Below are positions 42,202-51,515 of a DNA stretch of 64,000 nt, piece after piece. The translations under genes and the position numbers were made by a program. The DNA comes from Paenibacillus agri. Its GTDB lineage: Bacteria; Bacillota; Bacilli; Paenibacillales; Paenibacillaceae. Below the pieces are notes generated by a model. It did not search any database. It was not told where the DNA came from and worked only from the letters and a program-made list of their open reading frames with translations. The stretch covers positions 1 through 64,000 of the forward strand of contig NZ_JABWCS010000198.1 of assembly GCF_013359945.1 (NCBI RefSeq). The letters run 5' to 3'. Numbering within the stretch: position 1 is the stretch's first letter; each line of letters opens with the position of its first letter.

Positions 42202-43866
42202 TTAAAAAATGTCCATATTTGACATCCCAGAGGGTTTCGTTCTCTTCCCTTCGGGGAATGTACGCCGCCAGAGCAAATAATTGCCGACAGCCAGCAGCAC
42301 AAGGTATATGTAGACGCCACCTGTCAGTAAGGTCGCCAGATAATGCAGGCCCACCATGCCGATCAGCAGGAACAGCATCAGAAAGCTGCTTCCCGTAAAT
42401 TCCTTCTGCTTAGCTGCTTCAAAGCGTTCTGAAAAAGGCAGCGACCGAGGCAGCAACAGGAAGCACAGCACCGCATAAATAAAATTCGCAAACAGTACAA
42501 CCACAAGGTCCGGCAGAATCCTAACTCCGTAGAGCACTGTGAACACCACCGCTTCTGCCAGGAAAACCGGTACAAACAACCGGAGCAGAGCAGCCTTGAG
42601 CATGCCTCTGTACACTGTATGATCACCCGGTAGTGGAATTACTTTGTAAATCCATGCTCCTTTATAACTTCCTGAATACCGCAGCATTTGCACAACGGTC
42701 ATCATCAGCGTGGCGCTAAAGTAAATGAACAGGTAGGTCTTTGAATTCCCGATACCGCCACCATCTCCTAGCCAGATCATATTTAAGATAAATATGAAAG
42801 GGAACACAATGGAGAAGCCTAGCGTCGGATATACCTTTAGCTTAAAGTCCCGTTCTGTCTTCATCATGGACCAGGTAAATCGAAAGAACATGCCCTCTTC
42901 CCGGCTCCGGCAAACTACAGTAGATAGCCATCCAGATAATCTCGCTGCTTCCCGGCCACCGACCTCTTGTGCCGATAGCTTTTGCAGGCTTTTCTCAAAT
43001 TGAGGCATAAGCTTTATGTATATGATGATCAGGAGGAGCGGGAGAATAATCGCCAAACCGGACAACACGCTAAAATGAATGCCTCTCCCTCCACCAAATG
43101 CCAGCTCAAACGGGGCAGCAAACCAGACAGGAGGAATAAGATATTGCCACCATGCCGGTATGAAGGATGCGCTAAACTCCGCCAGGTTAAACAGCCTGGA
43201 AATCAGTTGGTAGCCAACGGTTATGGCAATCATCAGTACAATCTGCACATAGTTTATGATATCTTTCAATCTTTCTCCGTCGAAAAGCTTCAGGATCAGC
43301 AGGTACAGAAATCCTGTAATCACCAGGATGAAGCAATTCATCAGCACAATGGCTACACAGTATAAAAGAAAGAACAACGGCCCCTGCCGGAATAGCGAGA
43401 CGATCAGAGTGGGCCCGGCAAGGCTTAACGTGAGGGTAAACAGATAGATTAGCACATGGATGTTCTTGGCCATATTCAGGGTACGGCGATTCACCGGTTT
43501 GGAGAACAGAATGTTCTTGTCCCGAAGATCCAGCAGGACGGACGAAAAGTCGGAGACCAGTGTAGTCGTGATCATGAACATCACCACACCCAGAACCAGA
43601 CTCATTTGCAGCATGTAATGGCCGGATGGAATGATGAGCGGGATCAAGAACGTACCCATTATCAAGTAAACCCACTGCGGGCGAAACGGCGAGCCTTCCT
43701 TCGGCTCGGCTGATCTTTGCGTAGCCGCAAGAACTGTAGGTGCCCTTCTCCCATCCATTGTCAGTTTGACTTGTAGAATGCTGCGCATAACGCCGTAATC
43801 GATGCCAGCTCTGCAGAACAGTCCCTCCAGCCGATCCAATAGCTTCAGCACCCGAAAATCATTCAT
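42202..43866 (-). CDS. Multi-span ABC exporter permease of unknown substrate
   Basis: This protein of about 554 residues has at least twelve predicted membrane helices in two halves, separated near 290-340 by a soluble segment. No ATPase motif is present. The partner ATPase is encoded just upstream with an 8-base overlap (ATGAATGA). It resembles the large ABC-2/EcsB-type permeases of Bacillota, but I do not recognise a named family. The start is ATG 43866 with AGAAGG 8 bases upstream; a GTG at 43875 is possible. Confidence 0.8.
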   Translation of the reverse strand: MNDFRVLKLLDRLEGLFCRAGIDYGVMRSILQVKLTMDGRRAPTVLAATQRSAEPKEGSPFRPQWVYLIMGTFLIPLIIPSGHYMLQMSLVLGVVMFMITTTLVSDFSSVLLDLRDKNILFSKPVNRRTLNMAKNIHVLIYLFTLTLSLAGPTLIVSLFRQGPLFFLLYCVAIVLMNCFILVITGFLYLLILKLFDGERLKDIINYVQIVLMIAITVGYQLISRLFNLAEFSASFIPAWWQYLIPPVWFAAPFELAFGGGRGIHFSVLSGLAIILPLLLIIIYIKLMPQFEKSLQKLSAQEVGGREAARLSGWLSTVVCRSREEGMFFRFTWSMMKTERDFKLKVYPTLGFSIVFPFIFILNMIWLGDGGGIGNSKTYLFIYFSATLMMTVVQMLRYSGSYKGAWIYKVIPLPGDHTVYRGMLKAALLRLFVPVFLAEAVVFTVLYGVRILPDLVVVLFANFIYAVLCFLLLPRSLPFSERFEAAKQKEFTGSSFLMLFLLIGMVGLHYLATLLTGGVYIYLVLLAVGNYLLWRRTFPEGKRTKPSGMSNMDIF

Positions 43867-44659
43867 CTGCAGCACCTTCTTGAATTATGGTCACGAATTC
43901 ACCGGCGATATCCCGGTATTTGTCAAAGCCGGTCAACTGGTTAAAAATCTCTTCAAGCGAGCCTTCCCGGCTCTGGTCCTTCAGCTCCGCAAAGCTGCCA
44001 TCGGCCACAATGTCCCCTCCAGCAATAAGCACAATACGGCTGCTGATCTTCTCGACAACATCCATGATATGCGAGGAGTAGAAAATGGTCTTGCCTCGTG
44101 CGGCCAGTGAAGCGAAAATCTCCTTCACCACCATAACACTATTGGCATCAAGACCGCTTAGCGGCTCGTCGAGGAACAGAATATCCGGGTCATGCAGCAT
44201 GCTGGAGATCAGCAGCACTTTCTGCTTCATTCCTTTGGAAAAGGAGGAGATGCGCATGTCGTAGGCCTTTTCCAGACCAAGCAGAGTGGTCAGCCGCTTG
44301 GCCTTGTCATCTGCATCGCTCCGCTTCATGCCGTACAGCTCGCCAATGAAGCACAGATACTCCCGTGCCGTCAGGCTATCATATAGTTCCGCGACTTCCG
44401 GCACATAGCCGATCCGTCTCTTATAAGTGTTGTCGCCATCAGCGATATCCTTCCCGAAGATCTCTACGGTCCCGTTATATCCCTCAACCAAACCAAGCAT
44501 GATCTTAACCGTCGTGCTTTTACCAGCACCGTTTGGGCCGATATAGCCGATAATCTGCCCCGGATAGACCTCCAAATCAATCCCCCGGAGAACCATTCTG
44601 TCTGAGTAATTCATCCACAAGCCAGAGATTGAAATCACCGGCTTCTCTGCAACAGCCAT
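43859..44659 (-). CDS. ABC transporter ATP-binding protein
   Basis: This 266-residue ATPase has Walker A GPNGAGKS, a Q-loop in YVPEVAELYD, the divergent signature SSFSKGMKQK, Walker B ILFLDEPLSG and the switch His in YSSHIMD. It is of the DrrA/EcsA/YtrB exporter type. It pairs with the permease gene that overlaps it. The start is ATG 44659, which has GGAG at a proper distance; the ATG three codons earlier is immediately against the ribosome site. Confidence 0.93.
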   Translation of the reverse strand: MAVAEKPVISISGLWMNYSDRMVLRGIDLEVYPGQIIGYIGPNGAGKSTTVKIMLGLVEGYNGTVEIFGKDIADGDNTYKRRIGYVPEVAELYDSLTAREYLCFIGELYGMKRSDADDKAKRLTTLLGLEKAYDMRISSFSKGMKQKVLLISSMLHDPDILFLDEPLSGLDANSVMVVKEIFASLAARGKTIFYSSHIMDVVEKISSRIVLIAGGDIVADGSFAELKDQSREGSLEEIFNQLTGFDKYRDIAGEFVTIIQEGAADE

Positions 44660-44848
44660 TCCTTTCATCTCCTTCCAAATTAACCTGTTATCCCAAGCTG
44701 ATCTTCCGGAAGCTAGCGGAAGACCTGCCTTAAATTAGGTTACTTTACCTTATTCTAGCGGAAACTATTCCCTCTTACTATCCTTAATGACACATTATTC
44801 GGGAAAACGACGCCGCTTTGGACAAACTGCAATGATTTGGCACAATTC

Positions 44849-44889
44849 AAAAAGCAGCACCCCCGGAGTCGTTCCGAAAGGTGCTGCTA
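44849..44889 (-). terminator. Terminator after the prenyltransferase gene
   Basis: On the minus strand AGCAGCACC and GGTGCTGCT form the stem around CGGAACGACTCCG, which can itself pair, followed by TTTTTG. It is 20 bases beyond the stop at 44908. Confidence 0.85.
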
Positions 44890-44907
44890 GATATAGAATG
44901 AATGGAA

Positions 44908-45861
44908 TTAAGCTAAATTCTGCAAAAGTACCGCTATACCCAAAACCATGATACGGGCAGCATTCATCAGGATGAAATTTTTAACGGAAAGAATAAAGGT
45001 GCTGGCCTTCTCCTGCTTCGCATGAAACGTTGCAACATTGCGGCGGAGCGGAATTAGAGTCAGAAGGATCAGCAGGACGAGCACCGGATGAACCTTCAGG
45101 ATCAATAACACTACAAGGTCAAGATAAGAGACATAATATAGCAGTTTGAACAACAGGAGTGCCCGCTCTCTACCAATATAGACAGGAAGAGTGTATCTGC
45201 GGTTTTCAATATCCTCCTCGATGTCGCATATATTGTTCGCCAGCATAATACCCGAAATCCCCAAAATGGCTGGCACAGAAAACCAGAAGAGATAAATTAC
45301 CTCTACAAGATTAATATGTAGATTGACCCAGCCCCCCTGAATCAGTAGCGAGACGACACTATTGTCAGTATGGATATAGGCCGAGATAAAGATAATGACG
45401 AAGCCCATGAACAGCCCGGAGAACAACTCTCCCAGCGGCATCCGTGAGATTGGAATGGGACCAAAGGAATACAGAATGCCAATGAGGAACGACAATCCCC
45501 CCAGCAGGAAGACCAGAAGGCCTGTCTGTGACACCAGCGCAATCCCGCCCCCGGCCGCCAGCACGAGCAGGATGATAATGGTCGCAACCACCGTACGCTC
45601 TTTCAGCTTAAAATGAACGATCGCATTATGCGTCTCATAGCCATAGCCATATGTTTTGGATGCTTTTTTGAAATCATAATAATTGTTAATCGCCGTCGTA
45701 GCCATATCAAAACTCAGCAGAGAAATGAACATCAGACCAAACCGCAGAATATAAAAATCCTCGAACCGGTACAAGGCGTACAACGTCCCCATTAGAAAAG
45801 GAATCATGCTCGCTGCCTTCGTCGGCAGCTCCACAAACTTCAGAAAACTTCTTACATTCAA
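44908..45861 (-). CDS. UbiA-family prenyltransferase, MenA-like
   Basis: This integral membrane protein of about 317 residues has eight to nine helices. The two Asp-rich prenyl-diphosphate/Mg sites appear as NNYYDFKKA and NNICDIEEDIENR. This fits UbiA enzymes such as 1,4-dihydroxy-2-naphthoate prenyltransferase of menaquinone synthesis. The first motif is a variant of NDxxDxxxD, so the true acceptor is unsure, and no men genes are nearby. The start is probably TTG 45861, with AAGGG 8 bases upstream; the frame is open with GTG starts to 45879. Confidence 0.85.
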   Translation of the reverse strand: MNVRSFLKFVELPTKAASMIPFLMGTLYALYRFEDFYILRFGLMFISLLSFDMATTAINNYYDFKKASKTYGYGYETHNAIVHFKLKERTVVATIIILLVLAAGGGIALVSQTGLLVFLLGGLSFLIGILYSFGPIPISRMPLGELFSGLFMGFVIIFISAYIHTDNSVVSLLIQGGWVNLHINLVEVIYLFWFSVPAILGISGIMLANNICDIEEDIENRRYTLPVYIGRERALLLFKLLYYVSYLDLVVLLILKVHPVLVLLILLTLIPLRRNVATFHAKQEKASTFILSVKNFILMNAARIMVLGIAVLLQNLA

Positions 45862-46074
45862 ATCGATCACCCTTATCACTTAAATGAACAGTTCATATCA
45901 TAGAGTCATTATATCGTAATTTCGAGGTGACCTGTCAGGAATCGACAGGAAATGAACAAAAAATCATTCCAGAGAAGCAGGGCAGTATGATATGATAGGC
46001 AGGCCAATAACAGCGCCCTTCAGGGTGCTGTTGTCATGAGCGAACACTTTTAAATAATGGAGGCATTAACTTTT

Positions 46075-46698
46075 ATGTCAGCGCAACCGCAATCCCCCCA
46101 ATCCGTCAAGATCGTCACTGCCGATCCTGGTGCCATTGGCCTGTTCGGACTAGCTATCGTCACGCTGGTCGCATCTTCACAGAAGCTCGAGATTACCTCG
46201 GGACTCAGCTATGTCATTCCTTGGGCTATTTTCCTGGGCGCCTTCGCCCAGCTATTTGCCAGCATTCAGGATGCTAAGCACAATAATACCTTCGGCATGA
46301 CCGCCTTTGGAGCCTATGCCTTCTTCTGGTTCGGCATGGCCGCCAGCTGGCTGATCAAGCTCGGTGTATTCGGAACAACCCTGGCCGAAGCCGTGGATCC
46401 GAAGCAGCTCGGATTTGTGTTTCTGGGATACCTGATCTTCACGCTCTTCATGACGATCGGTGCCGTGGAGGCCAATAAGGTCCTGCTGATCATCTTCATC
46501 CTGATTGACTTCCTGTTCCTGGGTCTGACGTTTGATTCTTTCGGGATTGCGGCTGAAGCCTTTCATAAACTGGCTGCCTTTGCAGAGCTAGGCATCGCTC
46601 TGGTCTCCTTCTATGGCTGCGGAGCTTCGGTACTGAACGCTCACTTCGGACGTTCGTTCCTGCCAATGGGCGCGCCACTGCGTATTTTCAAAAAATAA
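46075..46698 (+). CDS. GPR1/FUN34/YaaH (SatP)-family acetate transporter
   Basis: This 207-residue protein has six membrane helices. The family start motif NPAPLGL is present in altered form as DPGAIGLFGLA, and the helix YGAYAFFW-like FGAYAFFWFGMA is typical. Such proteins import or export acetate and succinate. The start is ATG 46075, with GGAGG 11 bases upstream; an ATG at 46057 contains that ribosome site and is rejected. A hairpin CAGC-CCCT/AGGG-GCTG (46009-46032) lies upstream. Confidence 0.9.
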   Translation: MSAQPQSPQSVKIVTADPGAIGLFGLAIVTLVASSQKLEITSGLSYVIPWAIFLGAFAQLFASIQDAKHNNTFGMTAFGAYAFFWFGMAASWLIKLGVFGTTLAEAVDPKQLGFVFLGYLIFTLFMTIGAVEANKVLLIIFILIDFLFLGLTFDSFGIAAEAFHKLAAFAELGIALVSFYGCGASVLNAHFGRSFLPMGAPLRIFKK

Positions 46699-46725
46699 GG
46701 ATTCAATACCTGCATCAAAAACAAC

Positions 46726-46778
46726 GGATAAACGTACACCTGCCACTCTGGCGGAGCGCGTTTATCCTTTTTTTATGC
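46726..46778 (+). terminator. Terminator after the SatP-like gene
   Basis: GGATAAACG and CGTTTATCC form the base of the stem, enclosing a second small hairpin (CCACTCTGGCGG region), followed by seven T. Confidence 0.75.
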
Positions 46779-46874
46779 AGATGTGCTGTCCCTCACGGAT
46801 AGGCGTGGTACACTATCTGTATACCGCAATAATCAGATTAGAACCCTCATGTTAACCGAAAGGATTTGGAGACA

Positions 46875-47189
46875 ATGAATGTGTTCACTTCTTCTGAATG
46901 GATTGGAACGGCCGTATTTGCCCTAATTCTTCTCATTATTGCTTATCGCGTCATTCGTGGGCTTCCCAAGATGACAGGAGACATCGCCGCTTTTCGCAAA
47001 AGAACACTCGTCTGGACCCAGGTGGCGCTGGTATTGACCGTACTTCAATTGAATTTCAAGGCCGGGGATTGGCGCTTCGCCATTATCCTGGGTATGATCG
47101 TTCTCTTCACCGGCAGCATCTGGCTGGCCGCTCGCCGTGAAGATCTTCGCAGCGGTGCAGGAGCAGATCCTGCCGGACATAATAAATAG
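46875..47189 (+). CDS. Small membrane protein of unknown function
   Basis: This 104-residue protein has three probable membrane helices (about 10-28, 45-63 and 68-88) and a polar C-terminus (REDLRSGAGADPAG). I do not recognise a family. The ATG follows TGGAG, with AAAGGA further up. A terminator follows directly, so it is a single-gene unit. Confidence 0.7.
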   Translation: MNVFTSSEWIGTAVFALILLIIAYRVIRGLPKMTGDIAAFRKRTLVWTQVALVLTVLQLNFKAGDWRFAIILGMIVLFTGSIWLAARREDLRSGAGADPAGHNK

Positions 47190-47193
47190 ATTC

Positions 47194-47219
47194 AAGGCTC
47201 CCGCAAGGGAGCTTTTTTC
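47194..47219 (+). terminator. Terminator after the small membrane protein gene
   Basis: AAGGCTCCC, loop GCA, AGGGAGCTT, then TTTTC. It begins 4 bases after the stop. Confidence 0.85.
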
Positions 47220-47320
47220 ATGTCCTCCCGCTGAAGTGCGAACAAGTTGTGACAAAAGCATAGTTCATGCCAGCCTAACCATACTAAGCTCATTCCAAGA
47301 GGATTACGGAGGGATGACGG

Positions 47321-47797
47321 ATGGGCAAAAAGATGAATCTGCTGATGTTCAGCGGGGACTATGATAAAGCAATGGCGGGATTGATCCTGGCAAATACTGC
47401 TCGGGATATCGAATGCGAGGTGACCATGTTCTTTGCGTTCTGGGGGCTGTTCCTGGTCCGTGACCCGGAGAAGATGACACTGGAGGACAAAAGTATTTAC
47501 GAAAAGCTGATGGATGTCATGACCCCCAAAGGACCAGAACAACTCCCCCTGTCACGGATGAATTTTAGCGGGCTGGGCCGGATGATGCTGGAAGAGATGA
47601 TGGAGGCGCAGGGCGCACCGAAGTTAATTCATTTTCTCAAGGGCGCCCGTAAAAAGAACATCAAGTTCTATGCCTGCAAGCTCTCCGTGGAAATCATGGG
47701 CTTCAAACCGGAGGAATTCCTGCCGGAAGTAGAGATTATTGATGCGGCAGCTTATTTGAAGGATGCGCTGGAGAGTGACATGCAGCTGTTCATCTAA
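47321..47797 (+). CDS. DsrE/DsrF-like (DrsE) sulfur-relay family protein
   Basis: This 158-residue protein has a DsrE fold: NLLMFSGDYDKAMAGLILANTA at the start, VTMFFAFWGLFL in the middle and FYACKLSVEIMGF near the end. The single conserved Cys in YACKLS is where sulfur-relay members carry persulfide. The ATG follows GGAGGG. A class V aminotransferase of the cysteine-desulfurase type lies 75 bases downstream, which suggests a sulfur-transfer pair. Confidence 0.85.
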   Translation: MGKKMNLLMFSGDYDKAMAGLILANTARDIECEVTMFFAFWGLFLVRDPEKMTLEDKSIYEKLMDVMTPKGPEQLPLSRMNFSGLGRMMLEEMMEAQGAPKLIHFLKGARKKNIKFYACKLSVEIMGFKPEEFLPEVEIIDAAAYLKDALESDMQLFI

Positions 47798-47872
47798 CTC
47801 TCAAGCTTGGGCGTTAACCTATTCACTGAGCGGGGCATATACTGAGGCCAAAGAAACTACAGGCTGGAGGGA

Positions 47873-49387
47873 ATGTCCGTGCTGAATATCATCCCCGCCT
47901 CTTCCCGGGAGACGCCATCTTCGCTGCAAACTTACTTTGCATCCTTTCGCGAGCACACCATCGGAACAGGATTTACGCTTACGACACCCTATGGCAGACA
48001 GCCTCTCTTGTACGCTGACTGGACCGCCAGCGGACGTCTTTACGAGCCCATCGAGCGCCGAATGCTGGAGACGTTCGGCCCTTATGTCAGCAACCCCCAT
48101 ACTGAATCCAACACTACCGGGCTGACAATGACCTTGGCCTATATCGAGGCCCGGAATATTATTAAAGCCCATGTCCACGCCGAGCCGCAGGATGCGCTGC
48201 TCTTCTGCGGCAACGGCACCACTGGGGCAATAAACAAGCTCCAGCGCATTCTGGGCTTGAAGATGCCGGAATGGCTGCATGGCAGAAGCCTTGATCCTGA
48301 AGACCGACCGGTCATCTTCGTCAGCCACATGGAGCATCATTCTAACCTTCTGCCCTGGCAGGAGAGTCTTGGCGATGTCGTTACTGTACCTCCGGCAGCG
48401 GACGGGAACATCGATCTGAATCAGCTCGAATACCTGCTGCGTCTTTACCGGCACCGGCGCCTGAAAATCGGCGCCTTCACGGCCTGTTCCAATGTGACAG
48501 GCGTCCGTACACCCTACCATCAGCTCGCCGCAGCCATGCATCGCCACGGTGGGGTCTGCTTTGTTGATTTTGCCGCCAGCGCCCCCTATGAGCTGATCGA
48601 TATGCATCCGGCTTCACCGCAGGAGAAGCTCGACGCGATCTTCTTCTCCCCGCATAAATTCCTCGGCGGGCCCGGAAGCAGCGGCGTGCTGCTGTTCGAC
48701 TCCGCCCTTTATCGCAGCCGCCTTCCCGACGAGCCTGGCGGCGGCACCGTGGTTTGGGTCGATGCCTGGGGCGGCCGCCGCTACATAGAGGATATAGAAA
48801 CCCGCGAGGATGGCGGCACGCCGGGCTTCCTGCAGGCCTTCCGCACTGCACTGGCTATTCATCTGAAAGAAGCCATGAACGGGGGCGGTGAATACATGCT
48901 GCTCAGGGAGCGGGAACTTTGCCGGCAGCTGCTGGATGGATTGCAGACTATACCCGGATTAACCGTATTGGCCGGAGAGCAACAGGAACGGCTAGGGATT
49001 GTTTCCTTTACGATACGCGATATCCACTATAACCTCGCGGTGCAGCTGCTGAACGACCGCTTCGGCATCCAGGCCCGCGGAGGCTGTTCTTGCGCGGGTC
49101 CCTACGGCCATCATCTGCTGGGGCTCGGCCCTAAGGAATCGGCTGGCTTTATCAAGGCTATCTACGCTGGAGATCAGTCATTTAAGCCGGGCTGGGTCCG
49201 GTTTTCGCTCCACCCCATCATGACAGATAAAGAAGTGGCGCGAATGGTCTCAGCCATCCGCGCCATCGTAATGCATATTGAAGAGTGGAGACAGGATTAC
49301 AGGTATAACCCCGAAACTAACGGCTGGCAGCACATTACTGCTGCCGCACCGGCAATTAAGGATACCGCCGGGTGGTTTCGCCTGTGA
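47873..49387 (+). CDS. Class V aminotransferase, cysteine desulfurase-like
   Basis: This 504-residue PLP enzyme is longer than SufS or IscS (about 400 residues). The PLP-binding Lys is in SPHKFLGG, preceded by VDFAASAPYELID. The loop RGGCSCAGPYGHHLLG holds two Cys where desulfurases keep the catalytic Cys. The cosubstrate region SHMEHHSNLLPW is typical of the family. It could mobilise sulfur for the DsrE-like protein upstream. The listed ATG is very close to GGAGG; GTG 47879 is better spaced. Confidence 0.88.
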   Translation: MSVLNIIPASSRETPSSLQTYFASFREHTIGTGFTLTTPYGRQPLLYADWTASGRLYEPIERRMLETFGPYVSNPHTESNTTGLTMTLAYIEARNIIKAHVHAEPQDALLFCGNGTTGAINKLQRILGLKMPEWLHGRSLDPEDRPVIFVSHMEHHSNLLPWQESLGDVVTVPPAADGNIDLNQLEYLLRLYRHRRLKIGAFTACSNVTGVRTPYHQLAAAMHRHGGVCFVDFAASAPYELIDMHPASPQEKLDAIFFSPHKFLGGPGSSGVLLFDSALYRSRLPDEPGGGTVVWVDAWGGRRYIEDIETREDGGTPGFLQAFRTALAIHLKEAMNGGGEYMLLRERELCRQLLDGLQTIPGLTVLAGEQQERLGIVSFTIRDIHYNLAVQLLNDRFGIQARGGCSCAGPYGHHLLGLGPKESAGFIKAIYAGDQSFKPGWVRFSLHPIMTDKEVARMVSAIRAIVMHIEEWRQDYRYNPETNGWQHITAAAPAIKDTAGWFRL

Positions 49388-49427
49388 GTTTCGTTAACCC
49401 CGCTGACCTCCAGCGTAACTAACATCT

Positions 49428-49451
49428 AGATGTCTGATCAGCGAGACATCT
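49428..49451. terminator. Possible bidirectional terminator
   Basis: AGATGTCT and AGACATCT pair perfectly around GATCAGCG, followed by TATTATT. The T tract is imperfect. It lies between two convergent genes. Confidence 0.5.
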
Positions 49452-49485
49452 TATTATTGAGATAGCCTATTTGCGAAACAGCCTA

Positions 49486-50403
49486 CTATAGAGACTGCCC
49501 GTCCTTTACCATGCCCAGATCAGCGGCAGCCGCATTGGCGATGACCTGTGCGACATCCTTGCAGCCAGGAATTACACTCGTTACTGCAGGATGCTGAAGG
49601 CACCAGCCCAAGGCCCATTGCGCCATTGGAATGCCTTCCGGCACTTCACTTTCTGCAATCTTAGCGACTTCGAGCAATTGCTTCTGCCGCGTGTCCGCAT
49701 TGTGATTCGCCCGGACATCACCGGTCGGGAAGGCCGCATCCGGCTTATATTTCCCGCTTAGATAGCCGCTGGCAAGCGGTACCCGTGCCAGCACACCCAG
49801 GTTATGCTTGGCGCACAGCGGGAAGACTTCTTCTTCCGGGCCGCGTTCCAGACGGTTATATACGACCTGTATGGCCTCTGCCCCAACTGCCTGAGCGGAG
49901 GCTGTCTGGTGAACACCTGTGCCAGAGGCACTAATGGAAATTCCTAAGTGACGAATTTTTCCGGCCTGCACCTGTCTATCCAGCATGCTCCACAGTTTGT
50001 CGTTCTCGAACTCGGCGTCGGTCCCCGAATGGAACTGATAGAGATCGACATACTCGGTCTGGAGCGATTTAAGTGAATCATCCAGTTGCTTCAGCACCTG
50101 ATCGGCACTCCATAGCTGTTCCCGCTGGAGATGTCCCTTGAATCCGTGGCCGAACTTGGTCGCCACAATCCAGTCCTCACGTTTACGACGGGCCAGATAG
50201 TTACCAATGAACCTCTCAGACAAGTGGTCGCCGTAACATTCTGCTGTATCAATCAGATTGATTCCAAGTTCCCCGGATTTGTCCAGCATGGCATCAACTT
50301 CGTTTTGGGTAAAATCCTTGCCCCATTCCCCGCCAAACTGCCAGGTCCCAATTCCGATCACAGACACATTCAGTCCCGTGCTTCCAAGCTTGCGGTATTT
50401 CAT
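49486..50403 (-). CDS. Aldo/keto reductase
   Basis: This 305-residue NADPH-dependent reductase has a TIM-barrel AKR fold. The catalytic tetrad is visible: Asp and Tyr in NLIDTAECYGDH, Lys in VATKFGHG and His in YQFHSGTD. The cofactor region is SVIPGCKDVAQV. The substrate is unknown. Start ATG behind GAGGTGGCG. Confidence 0.92.
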   Translation of the reverse strand: MKYRKLGSTGLNVSVIGIGTWQFGGEWGKDFTQNEVDAMLDKSGELGINLIDTAECYGDHLSERFIGNYLARRKREDWIVATKFGHGFKGHLQREQLWSADQVLKQLDDSLKSLQTEYVDLYQFHSGTDAEFENDKLWSMLDRQVQAGKIRHLGISISASGTGVHQTASAQAVGAEAIQVVYNRLERGPEEEVFPLCAKHNLGVLARVPLASGYLSGKYKPDAAFPTGDVRANHNADTRQKQLLEVAKIAESEVPEGIPMAQWALGWCLQHPAVTSVIPGCKDVAQVIANAAAADLGMVKDGQSL

Positions 50404-50484
50404 AACGCCACCTCATCCTTTCATATCTGGAGTTTAATTAAACTTGAGATCTCTGCTTGTCCTCTATGTTACTTTTTGTCCAAA

Positions 50485-51102
50485 TTATTTGCCACTGCCG
50501 CCATCACTTGCTGTTCTAGTAAAATAACTTTCTATAGCTTTGACGCCCCAGAAAGACAACGCTATAAAGAGCAGTACGTATAATCCTTCCGCGGGACGGC
50601 GGATAAAGCGCTCCAGATCATTGCCGATATAGGAGACCGCAAACACCATAATCGCTTTGCCCGCGATCAAAGCCAATAGATAGGAACGCAGCCGCATTCC
50701 GGCCAGTCCGGCAGCCATATTAATGACAACGAATGGTCCTACGGGAAACAAACTAAGCAGAAACACATAACTGAAGCCCCGCTGGCGTACCCAGGTCATA
50801 CTCTTCGCCACCTTTGGGCGCAGGGCCCATTTGCGCAGATAGGGGTGGGAAGCGATTTTGCGCACAATCAGAAAAGTCGTTACACAGCCCGCGACCAGAC
50901 CAATCCACGAATACAAAAAGCCAAGCCACAAACCATACACCGCACCGTTCAAACCGACGATAGCGATGGTAGGCAGGGGTGGCACAAATGATTTCATAAA
51001 AGTTAATGCAATGCCCGGAAAAGGGCCGAACGAACGATATTGTTCCAGCATGTGCCGCAGATTATCCTCTGTCAGCCATGAGGCGATATCCAGATAGTAC
51101 AT
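50485..51102 (-). CDS. TVP38/TMEM64-family (VTT domain) membrane protein
   Basis: This 205-residue protein has five to six membrane helices with the VTT/DedA-like pattern. The family segment PPLPTIAIVGLNGAVYG is followed by FPVGPFVVINMAAGLAGM. DedA/VTT proteins act in lipid flipping or membrane homeostasis. AGGAGA lies 10 bases before the ATG. Confidence 0.88.
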   Translation of the reverse strand: MYYLDIASWLTEDNLRHMLEQYRSFGPFPGIALTFMKSFVPPLPTIAIVGLNGAVYGLWLGFLYSWIGLVAGCVTTFLIVRKIASHPYLRKWALRPKVAKSMTWVRQRGFSYVFLLSLFPVGPFVVINMAAGLAGMRLRSYLLALIAGKAIMVFAVSYIGNDLERFIRRPAEGLYVLLFIALSFWGVKAIESYFTRTASDGGSGK

Positions 51103-51294
51103 AACGTGCCGCTCTCCTCATCCATCCTGTAATAGTAGCTCCATGCCACTTCAGGTTAATCACTAAGCACTGAGCTTCAATTATACAATACATTGGGACA
51201 AAATTGACGTGGCGAATTTGGTACGGGCATCTTCATCCCGCAGGCATAGTTCTGTTATAATCCGGGTTAATAACCATTATGAAGGTGGGCGATT

Positions 51295-51411
51295 ATGGAC
51301 ATTCAATCCAATTTCATATACTCTCTGCGAGAGTGCATCAAGAGCGGCGATGCCTTTGAATCACTGCAGATCATGTCCATCCTGCGGCCTGAGTATGAGG
51401 GACGGGCCTAG
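51295..51411 (+). CDS. Possible 38-residue small protein
   Basis: The ATG at 51295 follows AAGGTGGGCG and opens a 38-codon frame: MDIQSNFIYSLRECIKSGDA, then FESLQIMSILRPEYEGRA. The composition is helical and protein-like. The frame lies 105 bases upstream of the DUF72 gene, on the same strand. It is not a family I know; it could also be the truncated start of a former gene. Confidence 0.45.
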   Translation: MDIQSNFIYSLRECIKSGDAFESLQIMSILRPEYEGRA

Positions 51412-51515
51412 ACACGTCCATGCACTACCTGTTTGCGAACCTGTATTTTTAGTTTATATAGAAGATACATGTACCCTAACGAACATCCAGAGCGCAGCCA
51501 AGGAGGAGACCACCT

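Noticed and set aside
43859..45879. Considered a menaquinone operon because of the MenA-like gene next to ABC genes
   Set aside because: No other men genes are present, and a terminator-bearing gap of 240 bases separates the prenyltransferase from the ABC genes.
47819..48607. 262-codon minus-strand frame opposite the class V aminotransferase gene
   Set aside because: Antisense shadow of a strongly supported gene.
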